NCBI RefSeq assembly: GCF_035946395.1
Contig: NZ_DASYZI010000014.1
Coordinates: 1-9,252 of the forward strand
Reading direction: 5' to 3'
DNA: 9,252 nt
From: Actinocrinis sp035946395
Lineage (GTDB): Bacteria; Actinomycetota; Actinomycetes; Streptomycetales; Catenulisporaceae
The notes under the pieces were generated by a model. That model saw only the letters and a program-made list of their open reading frames with translations. It was not told where the DNA came from and did no database searches. Positions 4,149 through 9,252 of the stretch are shown piece by piece. Numbering within the stretch: position 1 is the stretch's first letter; each line of letters starts with the position of its first letter. The position numbers were made by a program, and so were the translations under genes.

Positions 4149-6452
4149 TTGCCCACGATCGCGGTGGTCCAGAACCAATCCGAGATGGCGCACTACGGAT
4201 ACGGGGACATGCGCCCTCTGCTTGAGGCGCACGGGTATCGCACGCTCCTGTTCACCGGCGACGACATCAGCGACCTGACGACGCTCATGAGCAGGGACGA
4301 CCTCGACGCGGTCGTGCTCGCGTCGAACGCCCTGAACGACCGCACCATCTGGGACCACCTGGGCTCGCAGCAGTTCCGCGCCGCCCTCGCGCAGTTCCTG
4401 TCCGGCGGCCGCGGCCTGCTGTCGTTCCAGCAACTCGGGCTGGCGATGCGCAAGGGCCCGACGATGAATCTGCTCCCCGAGCCGCTCGACGCCGTCCTGC
4501 CCATGGTCCGGCCGAACGACGAGCGCACCGTGGACGGCGAGCCGCGAATCCCTGAGGGCACCAGACACGTCGCAATGCTCTACCCGTATCGGGTCGATGT
4601 AACGGCTTTGCGAAACCGGAGCACCACGTTTCCCAGTCTTCCCGGGCTCTACTGGCACTACTGGACGCAGGTCAACCGCGCCGACTGGGACGTGCTGCTC
4701 GCCGATCCCGGCGCCGACGGCTCGGAACGCGCACTGCTGATCGCGACCCGGGAGCACGCGCCACACCGAGTCGTCCTGTCGGCGCTGCCGCTCGACTGGC
4801 AGTTCCACGAGGACATCGTGACGAACCTGCTGCTGTACGTCGTTGAGGGGAGCCACAACACCGCCGTCCTGCACAGCGCCGGCGGCTCGGTCTCGTCGGA
4901 CTACCTGCTGGCCAGTCTGCGCGCCAACCGGCTGGGCCACCGGGTGTACGACGCGCAGAGCCAGACCGGCGAACTGCTGCAACACATCCGTGACGGTGTG
5001 CACACCACGCTGGTCGTCGAGTCGCAGTCGCAGTCGCAGTCGCAGTCGCAGCCGGAGCCCACCGCCGCGCAGCCCACGGTTGTGCAGGACCCTGTCGTGC
5101 AGGACACAGTCCGGCGCGCGGTCGAATCCGGTATCGCCCGGACGATCGAGCTCGGCCGCTCCACGTCGCAGCACGGTCGTACGCTGCGCATCTCCAGCCG
5201 GCGGCTGTTCCCCGAACGCCTGCTGCGCGAGATCAGGGTACGCATCCACGCGGATCTTCAGGATCTCGACTACATCGACGACAGCTTCCTGAGGCACGTC
5301 TCCACGTTACAGAACCTTCACGCGCTCGCCGTGGCGGTCGGCGGATCAGAGCCCGAAGACGACTTCCGCAACGACATGGCCGGCGCGTGGTACATCATCG
5401 AACGCCACGACCGGCGCGGCTCCTACGACGACGTCTTCGGCGCGACCGTCGCGCTGTGGTGGTTGCGTACCCGCTACCTCGGGGCCGGGCACGAGTCCAG
5501 CAAGGCCACGACGGGGTGGCTGGCGAACGCGATCGACGGCTGTCCGCACCGTGAACAGGCGCTGGCCTTCGTCACCTTCGCCGATCTCAGGGCACTCACG
5601 CCCGCCGAGCTGGACCGCGTGGAGCAGATCCTGACCGAGGTGACCGCTCCCGGCAACGGGCACGCGACCGAGAGCGACACGATCCTCTACCTGCGCGCCG
5701 CGGTGGTCGCCGGCCGGACGGCGGCGATCGCCCGGTTGGTCGACCGGCTGGCGCACAGACAGCAGGATTCGGGCCGGTGGATCGATCTGACGACGACGGG
5801 CTCGGCAGTCAGCGCGCTCCTCGATGCTCGTACGCTGTTGCTCACGAAGATCGGCTATGAGCGAGTCGTCAGCCAGATCGAGACCCTCGCTCTGCGTGCC
5901 GTGATCCACATCCTCGACGGCCTGGATCCCGCAGTACTGCGTGGCGCCGGCTCGGTACGCGCGTACCCCTGGCAGGGCCGCGCCAGCACCAGCGCCACGT
6001 GTCTGCGTGCATGGATTCAGTTCGACTCACTGATCGACATCCCGGTGCGCGAGGTGGTCGACACCCTGCGCCGTGATGAGGGTGCGGCCGCCGAGGCGGC
6101 GTCGCTGCGCAGCGTGCTGGCCGTCCTCCAGGAAATCAAGTCCGAGGCGGTCGAACTGCGCGGCCAGCTGAACGATTCGCGGCGCGAACTGGCCCGGGCG
6201 AACCGCATACGAACGCGTACCCGCATGATCGCCGTCGGCGTGGCCGTATTCGTGTATCTGTTGTTCGCGCTCTTCATCGGTCTGGCCTCGGTCCCCGGCG
6301 TCGGCGGCCTGGCCACCGCGCTGCGCCGCGGCATCGTCGACGCGTGGGCGGTCCACGCCGGAGTCGTGGCAGCGGTAGCGGCGATCCTGACGGTGCCGTG
6401 GGAGCGGTGGTTCGGCCGACCGGGGCAAGGCCAGAGCCAGGACCAGCGATAA
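4149..6452 (+). CDS. Unrecognised 767-residue membrane-anchored protein: GATase1/ThuA-like domain, Ser-Gln linker, alpha-toroid-like region, two C-terminal membrane helices
   Basis: I do not recognise the family. Residues 1-235 read as a flavodoxin/class I glutamine-amidotransferase-like fold: strand PTIAVVQ, helix MRPLLEAHGY, DLDAVVLASN, then FLSGGRGLLSFQQLG where such folds place the nucleophile elbow. No Cys is there (the only cysteines are 465 and 618), so it is likely a ThuA-like non-amidase version. Residues 237-291 add another beta-alpha-beta unit. Residues 292-301 are five Ser-Gln pairs. Residues 395-630 are helical, with prenyltransferase/squalene-cyclase-like repeats (FGATVALWWLRTRYLG; GRWIDLTTTGSAVSALL; WQGRASTSATCLRAWIQF). 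A helical stalk (645-690), an Arg-rich stretch and helices near 692-713 and 735-751 suggest a cytoplasmic body tethered to the membrane. Codon 387 is TTA, rare in such genomes. It follows the PgeF-like gene by 56 bases, probably as an operon. Confidence 0.8.
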   Translation: MPTIAVVQNQSEMAHYGYGDMRPLLEAHGYRTLLFTGDDISDLTTLMSRDDLDAVVLASNALNDRTIWDHLGSQQFRAALAQFLSGGRGLLSFQQLGLAMRKGPTMNLLPEPLDAVLPMVRPNDERTVDGEPRIPEGTRHVAMLYPYRVDVTALRNRSTTFPSLPGLYWHYWTQVNRADWDVLLADPGADGSERALLIATREHAPHRVVLSALPLDWQFHEDIVTNLLLYVVEGSHNTAVLHSAGGSVSSDYLLASLRANRLGHRVYDAQSQTGELLQHIRDGVHTTLVVESQSQSQSQSQPEPTAAQPTVVQDPVVQDTVRRAVESGIARTIELGRSTSQHGRTLRISSRRLFPERLLREIRVRIHADLQDLDYIDDSFLRHVSTLQNLHALAVAVGGSEPEDDFRNDMAGAWYIIERHDRRGSYDDVFGATVALWWLRTRYLGAGHESSKATTGWLANAIDGCPHREQALAFVTFADLRALTPAELDRVEQILTEVTAPGNGHATESDTILYLRAAVVAGRTAAIARLVDRLAHRQQDSGRWIDLTTTGSAVSALLDARTLLLTKIGYERVVSQIETLALRAVIHILDGLDPAVLRGAGSVRAYPWQGRASTSATCLRAWIQFDSLIDIPVREVVDTLRRDEGAAAEAASLRSVLAVLQEIKSEAVELRGQLNDSRRELARANRIRTRTRMIAVGVAVFVYLLFALFIGLASVPGVGGLATALRRGIVDAWAVHAGVVAAVAAILTVPWERWFGRPGQGQSQDQR
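5022..5051 (+). repeat. Five exact tandem copies of TCGCAG (Ser-Gln linker)
   Basis: Five uninterrupted copies of the hexamer TCGCAG start at 5022 and are in frame with the 767-residue protein, coding (Ser-Gln)5 followed by Pro-Glu-Pro. The exact identity of the units, including silent positions, points to recent slippage rather than selection on each codon. Confidence 0.9.
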
Positions 6453-6502
6453 AGCCAGCGATAGCGCCAGTACCAGATTTAGAAGCAAAGGCTTGATCTG
6501 GA

Positions 6503-6760
6503 ATGCATGACAGGAGGCTTATCGAGCTGTGTGGGCTTGGCCGGCGAGTTGTCGGTGTGGCGCTCGGGTCGCTGGCGATCGCGAGCACCGTGGTCGGCGG
6601 GCGGTGGCTGGGCTTCTCGACTCAGGACCTCGGCACGGTGTCAGCGTCGGCGCGTTCAGTCGGCGACGACGGGCTTTGGCTGAGCCACCTTTGGGTTGAC
6701 GGTCGCGAGAACGAGGCCGACGTACAGTCGCTGCCGCCGAATGGTGCAGTGGTGCGGTAG
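6503..6760 (+). pseudogene. Short 85-residue ORF, likely N-terminal remnant of a larger membrane or secreted protein
   Basis: From ATG 6503 the frame gives a basic N-terminus, a hydrophobic stretch (VVGVALGSLAIASTVVGG, residues 16-33) that could be a signal or anchor, then VGDDGLWLSHLWVDGRENEADVQSL before a quick stop. That block reminds me of the first strand and helix of longer actinobacterial proteins of uncharacterised, glycosidase-like TIM-barrel type, where 'alanine/glycine-LW-x-x-H-x-WV-x-G' is followed by a helix and a second strand. Here the rest of the fold is missing, and I found no continuation in the other frames up to the hairpin at 6764. The start has no convincing SD; AGGAGG lies at 6512-6517, inside the frame. 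It is therefore either a truncated gene or a small orphan protein. The resemblance is from memory and weak. Confidence 0.4.
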
Positions 6761-6763
6761 CAC

Positions 6764-6799
6764 GTCGGGCCGACCCAGGATGATCCGGGCCGGCCCGAC
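6764..6799. terminator. Strong hairpin between convergent genes, probable bidirectional terminator
   Basis: GTCGGGCCG (6764-6772) and CGGCCCGAC (6791-6799) are perfect 9-base complements. After one mismatch the stem continues with CCC/GGG and GGAT/ATCC, so almost the whole 36 bases folds on itself. It lies four bases after the short ORF's stop and 74 bases past the xylanase stop on the other strand. No T-run is present on either side, as is usual for many actinobacterial terminators. Confidence 0.6.
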
Positions 6800-6834
6800 T
6801 GCTGACTGGTGGTCGTCGAGCTTTGCTGATCCGA

Positions 6835-6860
6835 CTGACTGACAGAGAGCGTCAGGTCAG
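6835..6860 (-). terminator. Candidate terminator hairpin just after the xylanase gene
   Basis: CTGACTGAC (6835-6843) pairs with GTCAGGTCAG (6851-6860) with a single bulged G and a 7-base loop. On the - strand it begins 13 bases after the xylanase stop. No T-run follows. Together with the larger hairpin at 6764-6799 it would insulate the xylanase gene. Confidence 0.45.
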
Positions 6861-6873
6861 GCCAATGCCAAGG

Positions 6874-7986
6874 TCACGGGCTGGTGCAACTGATACTGCT
6901 GGGTGCGGTAGCGCCGTTGCCGTTGGCGGTGAATCCGAATGTTGTCGAGGCTCCCGGCGCGAGGGTGCCGTTGTACGCGGCGTTCTTCACGGTGATCGCC
7001 CCGCTTGTGCCGCTGTTCGTGCCGTTCCACAACTGGGTTATCGTCTGGCCGCTCGCGAGCGTGAGGGGGACTGTCCAGCTGTTGATCGTGGACGATCCGC
7101 TGTTGGCCACTGTCACCGTCGCCTGGAAGCCACCGGTCCAACTGCTGACGACCGAGTAAGTGGCCTTGCAGGTGCCGGGGCCGCCGGGCGGGGTCGACGG
7201 CGGGGAACTCGTCGGGGGCTTCGTGCTCGGCGGCGTGGTGCTCGGAGGCGCGGAACTCGGCGGCGTCGAGGTGCCGATGGTGACGCTGGAGTTGCCGCTG
7301 CCGCCGCCCCAGGCCTCGGTTGCGAGGATTTGGTAGTTCATGGTGCCGAGGTTCATACCGTGGCTGGACCAGGCGTTGAAGAAGTTCTGGGTGGTGATGG
7401 TGCCGCTGCTGGTCGGCGAGGTGCGGATGGCAAGGTACTGCTCGAAGGTGGCGGTGCCCACGATGGAGGGTTGGTTGACCTGCTGGTGCTCGTAGATGCT
7501 GTACGTGCCGCCGTCGCTGGTCATCTGGCCCATGTACTGGCCGGCGGTGTTGGGGGAGCCGACGTAGTCCTCTTCGACGTAGTACTCGACCAGCGGGTTG
7601 GTCGACCAGCCGTAGAGGGAGACCAGCGTGGTGCCGCCGTTGGCGTTGAGGCTGCCGGAGAAGCTGACGGTCTGGTTGCTGCCGGGGTTCCAGCCGACGC
7701 CGTCGACGAAATCGCCGACGCCGCTCCAGGAGGTGGAGTAGCTGTTGCTGGAATTCAGCGTGATGCAGGCAGAGCCCTGCCCGTTGGTCCACATCTGGTA
7801 ATACATGCCGCCGTTGTTGCCGGTCTGGCTGTTACAGATCGTCGTGGCGGCGCTGGCGGTGCCGGGCATCACCGTCGCCGCTAAAGCGAGCGCCGCGGCG
7901 CCGAGGCCACCGAGCAGCAGCCTGGCGCGCTTGCCAGGCAGCCGCAGGCGCCTGGGTCCGCGGGTTTCCAATGGGGTGGAACGCAC
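6874..7986 (-). CDS. Secreted GH11 endo-1,4-beta-xylanase with C-terminal CBM2
   Basis: The 370-residue precursor cleaves internal beta-1,4 bonds of xylan outside the cell. A basic n-region and hydrophobic core (23-40) end in ASA, with cleavage likely after Ala46. Residues 47-238 are GH11: VGWNPGS, LYGWSTNPLVEYYVEE with nucleophile Glu134, DGGTYSIY, NQPSI, FNAWSSHGMNLG and ILATEAWGGGSG with acid/base Glu224. A Pro/Ser/Thr linker (239-270) leads to a CBM2 (273-367) bounded by Cys273 and Cys367, with Trp283, Trp304 and Trp320 as the expected binding face; Gly at Trp283+3 and three Trp favour a cellulose-binding CBM2a. GTG 7986 is the start, with GAAGGAG seven bases upstream; the frame is open to 8109 but without an SD. 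Asp92 occupies the position linked to acidic pH optimum. The EYYVEE block departs from the usual EYY plus two aliphatic residues. Codon 35 is TTA. An RR pair at 12-13 hints weakly at Tat export. Confidence 0.95.
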   Translation of the reverse strand: MRSTPLETRGPRRLRLPGKRARLLLGGLGAAALALAATVMPGTASAATTICNSQTGNNGGMYYQMWTNGQGSACITLNSSNSYSTSWSGVGDFVDGVGWNPGSNQTVSFSGSLNANGGTTLVSLYGWSTNPLVEYYVEEDYVGSPNTAGQYMGQMTSDGGTYSIYEHQQVNQPSIVGTATFEQYLAIRTSPTSSGTITTQNFFNAWSSHGMNLGTMNYQILATEAWGGGSGNSSVTIGTSTPPSSAPPSTTPPSTKPPTSSPPSTPPGGPGTCKATYSVVSSWTGGFQATVTVANSGSSTINSWTVPLTLASGQTITQLWNGTNSGTSGAITVKNAAYNGTLAPGASTTFGFTANGNGATAPSSISCTSP

Positions 7987-7995
7987 GTATGCACT

Positions 7996-8011
7996 CCTTC
8001 CGAAATGAAGG
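7996..8011 (-). promoter_or_regulatory. Small hairpin covering the xylanase ribosome-binding site
   Basis: Read on the - strand, CCTTC-ATTTCG-GAAGG forms a 5-pair stem with a 6-base loop; its right arm is the core of the SD GAAGGAG (8000-7994) for GTG 7986. Folding would mask part of the ribosome-binding site. The stem is short, so the effect may be modest. Confidence 0.35.
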
Positions 8012-8080
8012 TTCGCCGAGATAAGAGCCGATATGGGCCGCATGGTGCTGCCCATTCGCGTAATTGAGGTCGGCGGCAAA

Positions 8081-8109
8081 ATTATTGGTACGGAATCCGG
8101 AGGAGTCAA
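8081..8109 (-). promoter_or_regulatory. Sigma70-like promoter of the xylanase gene
   Basis: On the - strand TTGACT (8109-8104) and AATAAT (8086-8081) match the -35 and -10 consensus at five of six bases each with an ideal 17-base spacer. Transcription would start near 8074, giving a leader of about 88 bases before GTG 7986. The spacer holds the small dyad CGGA-T-TCCG (8099-8091 on this strand). Confidence 0.68.
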
Positions 8110-8113
8110 CGAT

Positions 8114-8130
8114 TTTCGGGAATGTTTCGG
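8114..8130. repeat. TTTCGG direct repeat upstream of the xylanase -35 box
   Basis: TTTCGG occurs at 8114-8119 and 8125-8130, an 11-base or one-helical-turn period, immediately upstream of the -35 box. Read on the - strand these are CCGAAA elements, recalling the CGAAA/TTTCG elements described upstream of Streptomyces xylanase genes. Another TTTCGG, on the - strand, lies in the RBS hairpin loop region. Confidence 0.35.
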
Positions 8131-8159
8131 ACGCTTGCTTGCGGCAACGGAGAAGGCAT

Positions 8160-8183
8160 GTTGGAATCGACGGCGATTCCAAC
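8160..8183. promoter_or_regulatory. 10-bp-arm inverted repeat between the LacI-family gene and the xylanase
   Basis: GTTGGAATCG-ACGG-CGATTCCAAC has two perfect 10-base arms and a 4-base centre. It lies about 50 bases upstream of the xylanase -35 box and 130 bases after the LacI-family stop. It could be an operator or activator site for the xylanase, or the terminator of the regulator gene (no T-run follows). The GGAATC core recurs at 8093-8098 in the promoter spacer, which favours a regulatory reading. Confidence 0.5.
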
Positions 8184-8313
8184 GGTCATGAGTGTGGATT
8201 TACGCGTGAAAAGCGGCACGGCAACGCGGTGAGATGCATGCGCGAGGAGCTTGGCGGTGGCTGGATTAATCGAACAGTCGATAGTCGGTCGACATTATCC
8301 GACACGGCGGGTT

Positions 8314-9252
8314 TCACGACTTTCGCATCGTGGCGATCGTCGTCGGATCAGCGGTCTTTGCGGTGGCCGGCAGCGGCGCGGATTCACGGACGATGAGCCG
8401 CGTGGGCAGGATCAGCGCGGTCGGCCGGTCGCCGTCGATGAGGCTGATCAGCATTTTGGCCATTTCGTGGCCGAGGGCTTGGATCGGTTGGTTGACGGAG
8501 GTCAGCGGCGGGTCGGTGTGGCGGGCGATCGGCAGGTCGTCGAAACCAACGACGGCGACGTCGGCGGGTACCGAGCGGCCTTGTGCTTTGAGCGTGCGCA
8601 GTGCGCCTGCGGCCATGTTGTCCGAGGCTGCGAAGATCGCGTCGAGGTCGGGGTGGTCGGCGAGCAGCCGGGTGGTGGCTTGGGCGCCGCTGTCCTCGGT
8701 GAAGTCGCCGTGATCGATCCATGTGTTGTCGAGGCCGGCGAGGGCCATGGTTTCCTGGAAGCCGCGCAGACGATCGGCGCTGGCTCGGCTGTCGGATTGG
8801 CCGCTGATGGTGGCGATGCGGCGGTGTCCGGTCGCGATGAGGTGCTCGGTGGCCTGGCACGCACCGCCGCGATTGTCAGCGTCGACGTACCAGGCCGGTT
8901 CGCCGTGCAGGGGTCGTCCGCCGACGACGACGGGCAGGTCGAGTTGCTCGGTCAGGTGGTAGAGCGGGTCGTCCCCGCGCAGCGCGAGGAGCATGACTCC
9001 GTCGGCGCGTCGGGAGCGAAGCACTCGCTGCACGCGTTCCCTGCCGCGGCTTGAGCTGGCCAGTGCGAGCATCAGGACCAGGTCGGTGGTTTCCAGCGCC
9101 GCGCTGACGCCGACGATGACCTGGCCGAAGAACGGATCGGCGAACAGCGCCGGATCGTCGTGCGAGACGGCGAGGATGACCGCCCCGGCTCGCTGCGTGG
9201 CCAGCGCCCGAGCGGTGGGGTTCGGCACGTAGCCGAGCTCGCGGATCGCGAG
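8314..9252 (-). CDS. LacI/GalR-family transcriptional regulator, N-terminal DNA-binding part outside the window
   Basis: The frame is open to the window edge, giving the last 312 residues. It enters at LAIRELGYVPNPTARALATQRAG, the end of the LacI headpiece and hinge region; the helix-turn-helix itself lies beyond base 9252. The remainder is the periplasmic-binding-protein-like sensor fold: VILAVSHDDPALFADPFFGQVIVG, the effector-pocket strand DGVMLLALRGDD, PVVVGGRPL, the WYVDADNRGGACQATEHLIATGHRRIATI block, LDAIFAASDNMAAGAL and VPADVAVVGFDDLPIARHTDPPLTSVNQPIQALG. Such proteins repress sugar-use genes until a sugar or oligosaccharide binds. It lies upstream of, and on the same strand as, the xylanase, 327 bases away, so control of the xylanase in response to a xylo-oligosaccharide is plausible but not shown. 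Its own promoter is not in view. Confidence 0.92.
   Translation of the reverse strand, partial: LAIRELGYVPNPTARALATQRAGAVILAVSHDDPALFADPFFGQVIVGVSAALETTDLVLMLALASSSRGRERVQRVLRSRRADGVMLLALRGDDPLYHLTEQLDLPVVVGGRPLHGEPAWYVDADNRGGACQATEHLIATGHRRIATISGQSDSRASADRLRGFQETMALAGLDNTWIDHGDFTEDSGAQATTRLLADHPDLDAIFAASDNMAAGALRTLKAQGRSVPADVAVVGFDDLPIARHTDPPLTSVNQPIQALGHEMAKMLISLIDGDRPTALILPTRLIVRESAPLPATAKTADPTTIATMRKS

Noticed and set aside
5022..5051. TCGCAG and TCCTCG arrays as CRISPR or origin iterons
   Set aside because: Units are 6 bases, contiguous, in frame and inside coding sequence, with no spacers and no associated genes.
4062..5297. 411-residue open frame on the - strand, opposite the membrane protein
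   Set aside because: It lies antisense to a gene with a good SD and sensible fold pattern, is rich in Arg/Val/Gln as expected of a complement in GC-rich DNA, and its Arg-Leu repeat is just the complement of the TCGCAG array.
6507..6680. Alternative frames using the AGGAGG at 6512-6517 or ATG 6507 near the short ORF
   Set aside because: The resulting peptides are Arg/Trp/Ser-rich with no hydrophobic segment or family resemblance, while the frame from 6503 keeps a signal-like stretch.
6823..7884. 353-residue open frame on the + strand, opposite the xylanase
   Set aside because: The - strand encodes an unmistakable GH11-CBM2 protein; the + frame is Gly/Ala/Arg-rich without motifs or an SD.
8284..8303. 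GTCGG/CCGAC stem just after the LacI-family stop as its terminator
   Set aside because: The arms are only five bases with a 10-base loop and no T-run, too weak to list as a feature.
8251..9054. 267-residue + strand frame opposite the LacI-family gene
   Set aside because: The - strand carries the complete LacI sensor fold; the + frame has no recognisable motif.

Overview
The window is high-GC DNA with GTG and TTG starts and purine-rich Shine-Dalgarno (SD) sites. Its gene content (ArsR-SRPBCC pair, YitH-like GNAT, modular GH11-CBM2 xylanase, LacI regulator) points to a soil actinobacterium, probably of the Streptomycetales/Catenulisporales kind. I cannot fix the genus. Gene order is mixed-strand and nothing resembles an insertion sequence, phage, CRISPR array, tRNA or rRNA.

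Left part (1-2341, all + strand): the tail of a TIGR02452/PARG-like macrodomain protein; a translationally coupled ArsR-type repressor and SRPBCC/AHSA1 protein, with a perfect 7-bp-arm inverted repeat across the repressor start codon; and a two-domain YitH-like acetyltransferase with an Ala/Ser/Gly-rich insert inside its second domain.

Middle part (2429-6452): a C39-like cysteine peptidase homologue on the - strand is divergent from a two-gene + strand unit. That unit holds a PgeF/YfiH-family protein and a 767-residue membrane-anchored protein that I do not recognise. The 767-residue protein appears to combine a GATase1/ThuA-like N-terminal domain, a Ser-Gln repeat linker, an alpha-toroid-like region, a helical stalk and two C-terminal membrane helices. 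A 10-bp perfect palindrome lies in the divergent promoter region. This is the least explained locus. A link of the three genes to a common task (peptide or cell-envelope chemistry with a membrane sensor) is only inference. A short ORF at 6503-6760 looks like the N-terminal remnant of a larger protein.

Right part (6874-9252, all - strand): a secreted GH11 endo-xylanase with a Pro/Ser/Thr linker and a C-terminal CBM2, preceded by a LacI/GalR-family regulator whose DNA-binding end lies beyond the window. The 327-bp gap between them holds a good sigma70-like promoter, an RBS-overlapping hairpin and a 10-bp-arm inverted repeat. The xylanase has Asp at the position linked to acidic pH optima in GH11, which fits an acidic-soil habitat.

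A theme across the window is in-frame short repeats making low-complexity protein segments in three neighbouring genes: the Ala-Ser-Gly insert, an Asp-Glu tail and a Ser-Gln linker.
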